A DNA stretch of 64,000 bases, taken from NCBI GenBank assembly GCA_002382805.1, contig DGAD01000006.1:29914-93913 (forward strand), in the 5' to 3' direction. Within the stretch, counting starts at the first letter, position 1. Each line of letters starts with the position of its first letter. The translations under genes and the position numbers were made by a program. Positions 26,948 to 36,468 of this stretch are shown in pieces. The notes under the pieces are model-generated. The model was not told the origin of the DNA, did not search any database, and saw only the letters and a program-made list of their open reading frames with translations. Source of the DNA: Clostridiales bacterium UBA4039. Lineage in GTDB: Bacteria > Bacillota > Clostridia > Lachnospirales > Vallitaleaceae.

Positions 26948-28462
26948 TTATTCCGTAGCGAATGTTTTCTTTACACGTGCTTGTGTATGTTCTTCTTCTT
27001 GATTAAGGCGAACATATTCTTCATAGTATTCATCACCTTTTTCAATCTTCTTGATTCCAATTCCTGTTGCTGCCCATATTAGAGCAAAGATAACGCCTGT
27101 ATAACATAGAATTGCCCAAGGAAGTAATTCCAGTGTCGGTACACCAAGTGTTGTTGCCATATATACCCCAGCTGCTGTCCAAGGTACAATGGGTTCAACA
27201 ACTGTTGCTGAATCTTCAAGTGTTCTTGACAGGTTTTTAGGTTGTAATCCACGCTTGATATATGTATCTCTAAACATTTCCCCAGGGATTAGAATAGATA
27301 ACTGTCCATTGGATGTTACAAAAACAGCGGTTATACAAGAAATAGCGGTTGCTCCAACAAGTCCAAGTGTTGATTTTACAGACTTTGTTAGTTTTTCAAG
27401 AACAATATTTAACGAGTTGGTCACTGCAAGCGTACCTGCAAATCCATAGGCACAAAATGCAATAAGCACTGTACTTAGCATCGATTTCATACCGCCTCGG
27501 TTAAGTAGTCTTGCCACATCCGGGATCAATGTTGCCGGGTCAAACCCTTCAATGTTGACCATCGAAAGATTAAATCCTTCAATTGCTGCACTAAAACCTT
27601 GTTGTAAGGTAAATCCTTCAAAAGCCACACCATTAAATAGGGCTATTGCACTTGAAATAAGCATCACTGGAATCGTCGGTTTTTTTGTGATTGAGCCAAA
27701 AAGAACAAGAACGACCGGTAATAACAAGAAAATATTAAAGTTGAAAATAGATTCTAATGAAAATAATACAGCTTCAACTTTTTCAGGTGTTCCATAGCTT
27801 GCTGTGTCAAGATTAAATCCAGCAATTGTATAGACAATAATACATAGGATTGCACCTGGACCTGTTGTCCATAACATATGTCCTATATGGTCATATAGCT
27901 TTGATCCGGCTGCAATTGGTGCAAGATTAGTTGTATCTGATAGTGGAGAGAGCTTATCTCCAAAGTATGCTCCTGATACAACAGCCCCTGCAACGATAGG
28001 TAGTGGAGCGCCCATTCCTGCCGCTACCCCCATGATAGCAACACCAACCGTTCCAGCCGATCCCCATGAAGTTCCTGTACATATCGATACAAATGCAGTC
28101 ACCAAAAACGACGTTACAATCAAAAACTTAGGACTGATGATTTTTAATCCATAATAAACCATCATCGGAATGGTTCCACCAATCATCCATGTCCCAATTA
28201 GTAATCCTACAATAATTAAAATAAAAATTGCAGGCATCGTCTTGGATAATTTTGCAACTATCGAATTCATAATATCATCCCAGGAATATCCTAGGCTATA
28301 GGCAATAACTCCTGCAACCGCTGCCGAGACTAACATAAGTATCTCCGGGCTTAACCCCATGACCCCATATCCAATACTCAATAATACAATCATCACTAAA
28401 ATCGGGACTAATGCTAAAAATAAAGTGGGTTGTTTTTTTACCTTCTCTTGTTTTGCATTCAT
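26948..28462 (-). CDS. NhaC-family Na+/H+ or metabolite antiporter
   Basis: A 504-residue transporter with about 11-12 hydrophobic segments. The family motifs are visible in SICTGTSWGSAGTVGVAIMG, SGAYFGDKLSPLSDTTNLAP and EDSATVVEPIVPW. NhaC relatives include Na+/H+ and malate-lactate antiporters. The setting between a C-S lyase and RidA suggests exchange of an amino acid or organic acid related to that pathway (inference). GGAGGAA precedes the start. Confidence 0.85.
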   Translation of the reverse strand: MNAKQEKVKKQPTLFLALVPILVMIVLLSIGYGVMGLSPEILMLVSAAVAGVIAYSLGYSWDDIMNSIVAKLSKTMPAIFILIIVGLLIGTWMIGGTIPMMVYYGLKIISPKFLIVTSFLVTAFVSICTGTSWGSAGTVGVAIMGVAAGMGAPLPIVAGAVVSGAYFGDKLSPLSDTTNLAPIAAGSKLYDHIGHMLWTTGPGAILCIIVYTIAGFNLDTASYGTPEKVEAVLFSLESIFNFNIFLLLPVVLVLFGSITKKPTIPVMLISSAIALFNGVAFEGFTLQQGFSAAIEGFNLSMVNIEGFDPATLIPDVARLLNRGGMKSMLSTVLIAFCAYGFAGTLAVTNSLNIVLEKLTKSVKSTLGLVGATAISCITAVFVTSNGQLSILIPGEMFRDTYIKRGLQPKNLSRTLEDSATVVEPIVPWTAAGVYMATTLGVPTLELLPWAILCYTGVIFALIWAATGIGIKKIEKGDEYYEEYVRLNQEEEHTQARVKKTFATE

Positions 28463-28486
28463 TTTTTATTCCTCCATCGTCTATGA

Positions 28487-28864
28487 TTAGTTTTTCACTG
28501 CAATGACTTCAACTTCACAAAGGACATCTTTTGGAAGCTGCTTAACGGCTACACATGATCTTGCCGGCTTATTGGTAAAGTACTTGCTATAGGTTGCGTT
28601 GAATTTTTCAAAGTCCTCCATGTTTTTTAAGAAGCAGGTTGTTTTTAATACTTGGTCAAAGCAACTGCCTGCTTCGTGTAAAACCGCCTCTAAATTTTTC
28701 ATAACCTGCTCTGCCTGTATCGTAATATCATTATCTACCACCTCTCCACTTACAGGATCAATCGGAATTTGACCTGAAGTTAAGATAAGGTTTTCAAACA
28801 CAACGGCTTGAGAATAAGGACCTATGGCTGCCGGTGCTTTAGTTGTATTTATTTTGTTCATCAT
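28487..28864 (-). CDS. ridA: RidA-family enamine/imine deaminase
   Basis: A 125-residue YjgF/YER057c/UK114 protein. The catalytic arginine is in KPARSCVAVKQLPKDVLCEV, with IGPYSQAV near the start and LTSGQIPIDP in the middle. RidA hydrolyses reactive enamines and imines such as 2-aminoacrylate made by PLP enzymes. It is the first gene of the operon with the antiporter and C-S lyase. GGAGG lies just before tandem ATG codons at 28864 and 28861. Confidence 0.93.
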   Translation of the reverse strand: MMNKINTTKAPAAIGPYSQAVVFENLILTSGQIPIDPVSGEVVDNDITIQAEQVMKNLEAVLHEAGSCFDQVLKTTCFLKNMEDFEKFNATYSKYFTNKPARSCVAVKQLPKDVLCEVEVIAVKN

Positions 28865-28894
28865 GTTGTATCCTCCGTGTTAATTCATTTTATC

Positions 28895-28908
28895 TGACTG
28901 GCCAGTCA
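28895..28908. promoter_or_regulatory. 14-bp perfect palindrome in the ridA promoter region
   Basis: TGACTGGCCAGTCA is a perfect palindrome upstream of ridA. On the minus strand it lies in the spacer before a TAAAAT -10-like hexamer, a position suited to a repressor. The plan resembles TetR or GntR operators. The adjacent YheO-like regulator is a possible but unproven binder. Confidence 0.55.
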
Positions 28909-29035
28909 TAAATAACTTTTTATTAGCTATAAATAGTATTATAGCGATGAAATATTTTTTAGTCAATGAAATATTGTTTGTTTTATGTACAAATTTTTCC
29001 GTCCAATTTGTTAATTTTCACTAAACTTTTTTTTA

Positions 29036-29064
29036 TTGCATGAATTTATTTTTAGGGTTATAAT
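29036..29064 (+). promoter_or_regulatory. Promoter of the YheO-like regulator gene
   Basis: TTGCAT (29036-29041) and TATAAT (29059-29064) are 17 bases apart, followed by GGAGGT at 29081 and the TTG start. Confidence 0.65.
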
Positions 29065-29092
29065 GAAATAAAGCGATATTGGAGGTATTTTT

Positions 29093-29770
29093 TTGAAAAC
29101 GAATTTTCTTACATTAACACATACAGATCGACTTATTCTTGATTCGTATAAGTCCCTCATTGATGGTCTAGATAACTACCTAGGCAAGGGATATGAATTT
29201 GTTCTACATAGCTTAGAAAATCTAAATGAATCTGTCATTAAGATTGTAAATGGGCACTACACCGGTCGGGTTGAGGGCTCTCCCATTACTGATTATGCGC
29301 TATCTATGCTGGAACAAATCAAGCATAATAACGACCTACAGTCTGTCAGTTATTTTAACAAAACAGCTACAGGTGTTGATATTAAATCAACCACTATTCC
29401 TATTATCGGGGAAAATAATCGCATCATCGGTTTACTTTGCATTAATTTTTATATGAATATGCCCTTTTCAGATATCATTGAAAACTTTATTCCAAAAGCT
29501 CGCATGGTTCCTAATCCTGCTGAGGATTTTGTGGTCGAAAATTTTTCAAATTCTATTGATGATATTTTACTCAAAGCTCTGGATGAGGCAAAAAAAAGTG
29601 TTCTGTCGAATCAAGCGATTTCAGCTTCGAACAAGAACAAAGAAATTATTGCTTTATTAAATTCAAAAGGAATCTTTAACATGAAAGATTCCGTTGTGAA
29701 AGTTGCTGATTTAATGAATATCTCAAAAAATACAGTCTATATGCATTTACGCAATTTAACCAATTCTTAA
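29093..29770 (+). CDS. YheO-like transcriptional regulator (PAS-like plus HTH)
   Basis: A 225-residue regulator with an N-terminal YheO-type PAS domain (about 10-130: YEFVLHSLENLNESVIKIVN and later) and a C-terminal helix-turn-helix (VVKVADLMNISKNTVYMHLR). Relatives such as DauR control amino-acid catabolism. TTG start fixed by GGAGGT. It is divergent from ridA with 228 bases between them and is a likely controller of the ridA-antiporter-lyase operon. Its stop lies two bases from the end of the convergent alpha-galactosidase gene. Confidence 0.85.
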   Translation: MKTNFLTLTHTDRLILDSYKSLIDGLDNYLGKGYEFVLHSLENLNESVIKIVNGHYTGRVEGSPITDYALSMLEQIKHNNDLQSVSYFNKTATGVDIKSTTIPIIGENNRIIGLLCINFYMNMPFSDIIENFIPKARMVPNPAEDFVVENFSNSIDDILLKALDEAKKSVLSNQAISASNKNKEIIALLNSKGIFNMKDSVVKVADLMNISKNTVYMHLRNLTNS

Positions 29771-29772
29771 GT

Positions 29773-30906
29773 TTATTGGACGCGATACACTTTTGTTGCG
29801 TGTCTTGGAACCATCACGGAAAAAGTATCTTCAACTTTGATATCTTGATGGTTCCAAGCATCTCTAATTTTTGATATCTTTTCTAATCCTAATGCTTTCC
29901 ATTCAATGTTCACTTCAATGTCATGGTCACTTCGGTTCAATATGGCTATGGCTTTTTGTGTTCCATTGTCTTCACCTAAATCTTTTATCCAATACTCCAC
30001 TTCTCCATCAGATACAGCCACATATGGCATACGACAGGCTTTATCTTGATTAATGGCAATCAGCTCTTCATTCTTTACAATCTCTAAAGTTTCTTGTGCT
30101 ATCGATGTTAAGTCATTACCTAACATTAAGGGTGTAGACATCATACACCACATCGCAAAGTGGGTCTTATCTTCTTCCAAACTTAAACCTCGCCCAACTT
30201 GAAGCATATCAAGATCATTGACATGGCCCGGGCCATGATATTGCGCCAATGGTTTGACTGCATCTATTTGTCTTAGGACACTTTCAAAAGATAAGTCTAT
30301 ATCAGCACTGGTTCTCCATGAATCCGCCACATCAACAACCCATGCTCCTGGAAACTCCCAACGGCAGACATTATAGATTATATCTTGTCCTTTTTCTTGA
30401 CGAAGTGTCTCAATTAATTGACCGATTCTACTGTAGCGTGCTTTCTCATCCAGTTTTAGACATAAGCCTCCACACCAGTCAACTTTGATAAAGTCATAAT
30501 CCCATTCTACTAAATATGTTCTAAGATCTTGTTCATCATAGCCATATAAGCCGACACCTAAACCATCCGTATTCCCATCATCATTATCATGCATGTGGGC
30601 ACATGTATTTTCTCCAGCATCCGAATATATCCCTGCTTTTAATCCTTTGTCATGAATATATTCTGCCATCGCCTTCATTCCACTTGGAAATCGTTTGGGA
30701 TGGGAGCGAATCTTTCCGTCTTGATCTCTTCCCGCAAAAAAACCATCATCAATGTTAAAATACGTATACCCAACGTCAGCAAGTCCTGTCTCCACTAATG
30801 CATCGACTTGCTTTTTCAATAGTTCTTCATTAATATGAATTCGATAGTTATTCCACGATGCCCATCCCATAAGGGGGGTCAGTCTTTTTTCATATGCTGT
30901 ACTCAT
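29773..30906 (-). CDS. GH27 alpha-galactosidase (melibiase), cytosolic
   Basis: A 377-residue clan GH-D enzyme. The N-terminal LTPLMGWASWNNY, the nucleophile region YDFIKVDWCGG and the acid/base region SWRTSADID are all present, and FNIDDGFF aligns with the usual DDGW. The C-terminal 80 residues form a beta-sandwich. No signal peptide, so it would act on imported galactosides. AAAGGAG precedes the ATG. It is divergent from an AraC regulator and probably controlled by it. Confidence 0.9.
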   Translation of the reverse strand: MSTAYEKRLTPLMGWASWNNYRIHINEELLKKQVDALVETGLADVGYTYFNIDDGFFAGRDQDGKIRSHPKRFPSGMKAMAEYIHDKGLKAGIYSDAGENTCAHMHDNDDGNTDGLGVGLYGYDEQDLRTYLVEWDYDFIKVDWCGGLCLKLDEKARYSRIGQLIETLRQEKGQDIIYNVCRWEFPGAWVVDVADSWRTSADIDLSFESVLRQIDAVKPLAQYHGPGHVNDLDMLQVGRGLSLEEDKTHFAMWCMMSTPLMLGNDLTSIAQETLEIVKNEELIAINQDKACRMPYVAVSDGEVEYWIKDLGEDNGTQKAIAILNRSDHDIEVNIEWKALGLEKISKIRDAWNHQDIKVEDTFSVMVPRHATKVYRVQ

Positions 30907-30983
30907 TATCCTTCACTCCTTTAATATGATTACGTTCTTGCCTCTTATAATTATAATCGAATATATGCTATTCTCCTATACAC

Positions 30984-31017
30984 AAAAAGACAGATTTTTG
31001 TCACTATCTGTCTTTTT
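30984..31017. other. Strong terminator-like hairpin in a divergent intergenic region
   Basis: Perfect 12-base arms AAAAAGACAGAT and ATCTGTCTTTTT surround a ten-base loop. A-T runs make it look like a bidirectional terminator, yet the flanking genes diverge, so there is no obvious transcript to end. Confidence 0.55.
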
Positions 31018-31070
31018 ATTACTCGATATGGTAAAATATGAACATCTTCTAATAAATGCCGAGGTGTCTT

Positions 31071-31889
31071 ATGAATCAATTTGTCAATGACTTTTCCCTT
31101 TCAAAAATTGAATTCTATCATCGTTACACCCTCGATCCAAGCTATGTATTTAATGGACATAGTCATAATTCTTGGGAGTTAAACGTTGTACTTGATGGTG
31201 CCCTAGAAATCACCTATGACACCTTTGTTTTTAGGCTCAATAAAAACCAGGCTTTCCTCAGTGAACCCAATATTTTTCACCGAAATAAAGTCATCGAAAA
31301 CACTTGTGCCAACATGGTTGTCATCCATTTTCTAAGTTCAGATTTACCACGTTTGGCTTTGCCTAAAATCTATGAAGTTAGTGCACTACAATTAGATTTA
31401 TTGCACTATGCAATAAAAGATATAGAGATTTTTTTAGACGCACAAAAAATACCTTGTGGAGAAATGTCTATTCTTCCTTTCAGTTTTAAAAAAATTATTG
31501 AAATCTTTCTTTCGAAAATAACGCAAGATGCTAGACCTTTAATTTATACCAAAAACAAAGATACCCATATCTATAATAAAGCTGTACAACATATGAAGGC
31601 TAACCTTAGTAGCGGATGTTCATTATCCGAACTTACAGCTACATGTTGTGTTAGCGAGTCAAAGCTAAAACAGGTCTTTAAAGCTTATACCGGTCATGGT
31701 CCTATGACATACTATAATCATATTCGTTTAGAATATGGTCGACAATTACTCACAGATAACCATAGTATAGCCGACGTAAGTGCCCGTCTTGGCTATTCTT
31801 CTCAAAGTTATTTTTCTCGGGTATTCAAGAAAAAATATCACCAATCCCCTTTAGCATTTCAACAGACGCGACATTCTTTCATTCTATAA
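31071..31889 (+). CDS. AraC-family regulator with cupin N-terminal domain
   Basis: A 272-residue regulator. The N-terminal half is a cupin-like sugar-binding domain (NGHSHNSWELNVVLDGALEI). The C-terminal 100 residues hold the AraC double helix-turn-helix (CSLSELTATCCVSESKLKQV; IADVSARLGYSSQSYFSRVF). The ATG at 31071 has GAGGTG just upstream; an earlier ATG at 31056 is not supported. Its divergent partner encodes a GH27 alpha-galactosidase, so it probably activates that gene in response to galactosides. Confidence 0.88.
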   Translation: MNQFVNDFSLSKIEFYHRYTLDPSYVFNGHSHNSWELNVVLDGALEITYDTFVFRLNKNQAFLSEPNIFHRNKVIENTCANMVVIHFLSSDLPRLALPKIYEVSALQLDLLHYAIKDIEIFLDAQKIPCGEMSILPFSFKKIIEIFLSKITQDARPLIYTKNKDTHIYNKAVQHMKANLSSGCSLSELTATCCVSESKLKQVFKAYTGHGPMTYYNHIRLEYGRQLLTDNHSIADVSARLGYSSQSYFSRVFKKKYHQSPLAFQQTRHSFIL

Positions 31890-31934
31890 TCAAAAAGTTA
31901 CTCGACTAATTGATTTTTCATTTTATCCTCTATT

Positions 31935-33638
31935 TTAGCCTCTAACAAGTGCCAAAACGTCCTCTTGGCTGGTTAACGTTAGTGCCTCCTTAGCTATCTT
32001 ACTTGCCTGGCGGCTATCAATCGTTGCGGCTTGCTGGCGCGCTCTTAAGATTCCTGGCGCACTCATGCTAAACTCATCTAACCCCAAACCAATCAGTAAT
32101 CCAAGGGCCATGGGTTCGCCTGCCATCTCTCCACACATGCCGACCCATTTACCTTCTTTATGGGCCGCCTCTATTACCATATGTACTAGATTCAAGATTG
32201 CCGGATTAAACGGTTGATATAGATAGGATACGTTCTCATTCATACGGTCTGCTGCAAATGTATACTGAATCAAGTCATTAGTCCCTATGGAAAAGAAGTC
32301 CACCTCTTTTGCAAATACCGGCGCCATTATGGCTGTTGACGGTATCTCTACCATGATTCCAATCTTATACTTAAACTCGGCTTCACTATACTTTGTGTTT
32401 TGTTGTAGCTCTTCTTTGGCCACTTCAAGCAATCCTTTTGCCTGGCGCAACTCTTCTAACGTTGCTATCATCGGGAACATGATATGCAGATTCCCATAGA
32501 CGCTCGCTCGCAATAATGCTTTTAACTGGGTCAAGAACAACTCCTCATTCGACAGGCACAGACGTATCGCACGATTTCCTAAAAATGGATTCAACTCCTT
32601 ATCCATTGTCATATAATCCAGCTCTTTGTCTCCTCCGATATCGAGTGTTCTTACTACCACCGGTTTGTTCTCCATGGCTTCCAACACTTTTTTATACGCC
32701 TCGAATTGTTCATCTTCTGTAGGGAAGTTTTTCTTGCCCATATATAAAAATTCTGTTCGGTATAGTCCTATACACTCTGCTCCATGGGACAATGCTCCTT
32801 CGATATCTTCTGGACTTCCGATATTGGCTCCAATCTCAATATGCACCCCATCAGCGGTTACGCTGGCTTTATCTATATAGGTCTCTCGCAGTTTCTTTTG
32901 GCGTTCAAGCTCTTGTATTTTCTCTGCGTATTCTTCCAATCGCTCTTGTTCCGGGTTCTGATAGATGATGCCTTCATTCCCATCTAGAATGACCTGCTCG
33001 CCATCCTTTAAGCTCTCAAATCCTGTCATTGTACCTACTACTGCCGGAATCTCAAGGGTTCTTGCCATAATGGCGCTATGGCTGGTTCGCCCGCCTATAT
33101 CCGTCACAAATCCTTTGACCCATCGGCGGTTTAACTGCGCTGTATCTGATGGCGTCAAATCTCTTGCCACTAAGATGACCTCTGAATTGATCTCGCTTAA
33201 GTCATGACTTTTTAGCCCTTTCATATGCATGAGCACACGTCGGGATACATCCTTTATATCTGCCGCACGTTCCCGCAGATATTCGTTATCCATACTTTCA
33301 AACATTGCCACAAACTGTTGGCTGACTTTCTCAAGCCCATATTCTCCATTGATTTTTTCTGTCTCTATCACTTCTTTGACTTGACCGATAAACTCCGGGT
33401 CTTTTAGGATTTCTATATGTGCTTCAAAAATTGCCGCTGTCTCCGGGCTGATGTTTTCTTGCGCATGCTCTTTGATTCCTTCTAAATCAACAATGCTTTG
33501 GCTTACGCCTTGCTTAAACCGTTCTATCTCTGCTCCACAATCTTCCACTGTGTTTGTTTTTGCTTGCACATCGACATGATCGTACTTAAATATCTTGCCT
33601 ATGCATATGCCTTCGCTCGCACCAATTCCATGTATCAA
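31935..33638 (-). CDS. ptsI: PTS enzyme I (phosphoenolpyruvate-protein phosphotransferase)
   Basis: A 567-residue cytosolic enzyme that takes phosphate from PEP and passes it to HPr. The phosphorylated histidine is in GGRTSHSAIMAR, and the PEP-binding barrel shows TEFLYM, VVVRTLDIGGDKE and SIGTNDLIQYTFAADRMN; CGEMAGEP holds the catalytic Cys. The start is TTG at 33638, eight bases after AAGGAGG, giving the usual N-terminus MIHGIGASEGI. It follows the phosphopentomutase-like gene by 22 bases, so it is the last gene of the yhf operon. No HPr or enzyme II genes are near. Confidence 0.95.
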   Translation of the reverse strand: MIHGIGASEGICIGKIFKYDHVDVQAKTNTVEDCGAEIERFKQGVSQSIVDLEGIKEHAQENISPETAAIFEAHIEILKDPEFIGQVKEVIETEKINGEYGLEKVSQQFVAMFESMDNEYLRERAADIKDVSRRVLMHMKGLKSHDLSEINSEVILVARDLTPSDTAQLNRRWVKGFVTDIGGRTSHSAIMARTLEIPAVVGTMTGFESLKDGEQVILDGNEGIIYQNPEQERLEEYAEKIQELERQKKLRETYIDKASVTADGVHIEIGANIGSPEDIEGALSHGAECIGLYRTEFLYMGKKNFPTEDEQFEAYKKVLEAMENKPVVVRTLDIGGDKELDYMTMDKELNPFLGNRAIRLCLSNEELFLTQLKALLRASVYGNLHIMFPMIATLEELRQAKGLLEVAKEELQQNTKYSEAEFKYKIGIMVEIPSTAIMAPVFAKEVDFFSIGTNDLIQYTFAADRMNENVSYLYQPFNPAILNLVHMVIEAAHKEGKWVGMCGEMAGEPMALGLLIGLGLDEFSMSAPGILRARQQAATIDSRQASKIAKEALTLTSQEDVLALVRG

Positions 33639-33660
33639 ATTAGTGTCCTCCTTAAATCTG

Positions 33661-34860
33661 TTATGCCTCTTCAAACTGTATTTTTTTACCGTTTTGTGTT
33701 GCTGTCTCGCTAGTAAATAGTTCTACTGCTGTTGCTCCGATATCAGACAATGTACTTCTTAGTCCATAGCGCTGATTTTTTAAATTCTTTTTATAGACAA
33801 GAAGAGGTACATATTCCCGTGTATGTTTTCCATGACCAATAAGCGGATCATTGCCATGGTCAGCAACAATACATAAGACATCATCTTGTGCCATCACTTC
33901 TTTTAGTTTAGGTAAATGTGCATCCACCGTCTCTAATTTTTGAATATAACGCCCGGGGTTTTGATCATGTCCTGCAAGATCTGTCTCTTGCACATTGGCA
34001 CAGATAAACCCTCGTTCCATCTGTTGGCATGCTTGGATAAGTTCATTCATAACTAATGTGGTGTCTACCGCTGGTATACTCTTTCCGAAATCGTTTTGCA
34101 CAATATCCGCAACTTTACCGATTAATGTTACCGGAATATTTTGTCTGCCTAGAATTGTTGGTGCTTGAACCTCTGGGTCAATGCCATATCCCATATGAAT
34201 AACCTCATATCCTTGGTCATAGACGCCTACTTCTGGCGCACTCACCCCAACCATCGTATTATCCTTTTCATGGATAGAGGAGATAATGTTAATCAAGTTG
34301 ACTCCTTGACCTCCAAAAGCAATGACCCGAGGTACTTTTGCATGCTGTCTAACCACGCGACCTACTTTAATGACATCTTCAAATGACACGTAGTCAAATG
34401 AAGCTGTCACATTATATGCCAAACCGTAATCCGCTTCAAGATTATCTCCAACAGTAATACAGTTATTTACCAATAAAATTTTATGCTGGTCACCAATATA
34501 CTTAACATCATAGTTTGCATCGATAAGCCCTTGACGAATCTCATGAATACTTCCTGAAAACGGGATCTTTTGGGTAGGCTTTGGGAATGTTCCCATCATT
34601 TCTTGATGTCCATAAAATGTATCCGCCCCCTGATGCATTAGTGCCATTTTTCCATAGTTCGCCTGAGGATTAAACTTCATTTTCAGTGACTCTTTGCCAT
34701 ATGCATTCATTAATCCTAATGCTTCTAAATTAGGCAATGCTAAATCCTCTTTGTATTTTAAAAGACTACCAAAAGTATCGGCATAATATTCGCTATCTGC
34801 ATCCGGCATTTGTCCCATTCCAAATCCATCTAAAACAAGGACTATCATTTTACCTTTCAT
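33661..34860 (-). CDS. yhfW: YhfW: phosphopentomutase-like alkaline phosphatase superfamily enzyme
   Basis: A 399-residue relative of DeoB. Metal sites of the superfamily are visible: VLDGFGMGQMPDA, TDLAGHDQNPGRY, and VADHGNDPLIGHGKHTREYV. The nucleophile threonine is probably in GADTFYGHQE. DeoB moves phosphate between C1 and C5 of pentoses; YhfW substrate is unknown. The ATG at 34860 has GGAGGATATTG upstream. It lies between yhfX and ptsI, as in the yhf cluster of enteric bacteria (where ptsI is absent). Confidence 0.88.
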   Translation of the reverse strand: MKGKMIVLVLDGFGMGQMPDADSEYYADTFGSLLKYKEDLALPNLEALGLMNAYGKESLKMKFNPQANYGKMALMHQGADTFYGHQEMMGTFPKPTQKIPFSGSIHEIRQGLIDANYDVKYIGDQHKILLVNNCITVGDNLEADYGLAYNVTASFDYVSFEDVIKVGRVVRQHAKVPRVIAFGGQGVNLINIISSIHEKDNTMVGVSAPEVGVYDQGYEVIHMGYGIDPEVQAPTILGRQNIPVTLIGKVADIVQNDFGKSIPAVDTTLVMNELIQACQQMERGFICANVQETDLAGHDQNPGRYIQKLETVDAHLPKLKEVMAQDDVLCIVADHGNDPLIGHGKHTREYVPLLVYKKNLKNQRYGLRSTLSDIGATAVELFTSETATQNGKKIQFEEA

Positions 34861-34907
34861 CAATATCCTCCTACTCTTTCTTCCTGTCACACGTCTTGGG
34901 ATTTTCC

Positions 34908-36071
34908 TCAACATTCCTCACGAAGTCTTCCTTGTGAATCATATACTCCGACAATATGGGCTTTTCCTTTACTTAGTCCTTCCACAAGAACAACATCACT
35001 TCGGGTTACAAAAATTTGTGTTCTAAATGCAGCCACAACCGGATAGGACACGTTGCATGGTTGATTAATTTCAAAGTAATAGTCAATCGCTGTTGGGTCT
35101 AAGGGTAATACATCAACCATCTGTGCTGTTGCTAGCGATTGTCCCACCAATGCTTTATTCATATGCGAGCGTCGATAATGTCCCCCACCATAAAAATAAG
35201 CCTTTGAGCCAAAGGTATGTGAAATCTCACTTGCATACACAATCGCCGGTATTTCCCCATCGGATTGTATCGCATGCTTTGGTGTCGTTCCACTTAGACC
35301 ATGTCCTGGTTCGCCATGTGTTCCTCCAGCTTGGTGAATCATCTCGATTGTTTCCATGGATGTATTTGATGGAAGATTAACCTGTGTAATCTCTATTCCC
35401 ATTTTTTCAAATATTTCCAATGCTTTTTTTATGGTCGCTAGATTACGCGTCCCTTCGACTGTATGTGTCTGTTCATTATATAAAAAGCAAGGAAATGAAG
35501 TAACTCCGCGAATATTGACATGCTCAAGACGTTGTATTTTTTCTACGGTCGCTTCTAACTTTTCTATAGCGATTCCACCATTTTGTCCCTCATAGATACA
35601 GTCATCTGTGTCTAAAACACGAAGCATCAAATCCACTTCTACATTAAGCTCTTTAGCTACTTCTGCAATTTCTTGAGCCTTTTCAACTGTATAGATCGTA
35701 AGGATTTCCGGCTTTAACTGAAGAATCTTTGGGATGCTTTGTTTGGGAATCTGAACCAGATGCCCCACATGTCCGATTTTTACTCCATGTTGTCCAAGTG
35801 ACAAGGCTTCTTTATAATCCACACACACCGCACCTTCATACCCTAATTCTACAAGTTTTTTGCCAATATAGGGATTACGTCCGATTTGCTTTGTCATAAA
35901 GTACAACTTCACATTATACCTTGTCGCCACGTCTAAAATATTCTTTGCATTAGTAAGAAGACGATCCACATCTATAATATAACTATCCGGTTGTATAGCT
36001 CCTTGAGCTAAAAATTGAAAAGCACACTCGACTAATTCCGGATTTTTCTCGATTGTTTTTTCTAAAAACAT
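34908..36071 (-). CDS. yhfX: YhfX: alanine-racemase-like PLP enzyme
   Basis: A 387-residue fold-type III PLP protein. The Schiff-base lysine is probably in LYFMTKQIGRNP. The PLP barrel continues through VGHLVQIPKQ and VDLMLRVLDTDD; the C-terminal beta-domain includes ALVGQSLATAQMVDV. The family is a racemase/decarboxylase-like group with no settled reaction. AAGGTGG lies before the ATG. It is flanked by yhfY and yhfW. Confidence 0.88.
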   Translation of the reverse strand: MFLEKTIEKNPELVECAFQFLAQGAIQPDSYIIDVDRLLTNAKNILDVATRYNVKLYFMTKQIGRNPYIGKKLVELGYEGAVCVDYKEALSLGQHGVKIGHVGHLVQIPKQSIPKILQLKPEILTIYTVEKAQEIAEVAKELNVEVDLMLRVLDTDDCIYEGQNGGIAIEKLEATVEKIQRLEHVNIRGVTSFPCFLYNEQTHTVEGTRNLATIKKALEIFEKMGIEITQVNLPSNTSMETIEMIHQAGGTHGEPGHGLSGTTPKHAIQSDGEIPAIVYASEISHTFGSKAYFYGGGHYRRSHMNKALVGQSLATAQMVDVLPLDPTAIDYYFEINQPCNVSYPVVAAFRTQIFVTRSDVVLVEGLSKGKAHIVGVYDSQGRLREEC

Positions 36072-36083
36072 TTATCCACCTTC

Positions 36084-36443
36084 TTACGTTATGGTCTCTG
36101 TGATAATAATTTTTCCGATATGAACAAAAACAAACCACTTTTCTTCAGGAGGGAACTCAAAGTCTAACATCTCACATGTTCCCTTATACATTTCTTCCAT
36201 TTTGGCGTAATGTTCGCTACTCATCAATTCCTCCACAATCCCTTGATCGGGTTCATTGATTTTTTCATTGCGTTCGACCCGCATCATCGCCTGAGATAAA
36301 TGTGTTATCATCATCGATGCGTTGTCTTCTGTCAGTTCAATGTTATAGGTCCTTTTATAACCGACAATCATGTTGTTTAATTTTTCATAGATATTTTCCG
36401 TAATTAATCCAGCTTCACGCAAGACATTTAAGCGTTCTTCCAT
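36084..36443 (-). CDS. yhfY: YhfY: stand-alone PRD-domain protein
   Basis: A 119-residue single PTS regulation domain without a DNA-binding part. Candidate phosphorylation histidines are in MITHLSQAMMRVER and FVFVHIGKI. PRDs are phosphorylated by HPr or enzyme IIB, so this protein may tie the yhf enzymes or YhfZ to PTS activity; having ptsI in the same operon supports that idea (inference). GTGAGG precedes the start. Confidence 0.8.
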   Translation of the reverse strand: MEERLNVLREAGLITENIYEKLNNMIVGYKRTYNIELTEDNASMMITHLSQAMMRVERNEKINEPDQGIVEELMSSEHYAKMEEMYKGTCEMLDFEFPPEEKWFVFVHIGKIIITETIT

Positions 36444-36468
36444 TTACATTCCTCACTTTCTGGATTTT

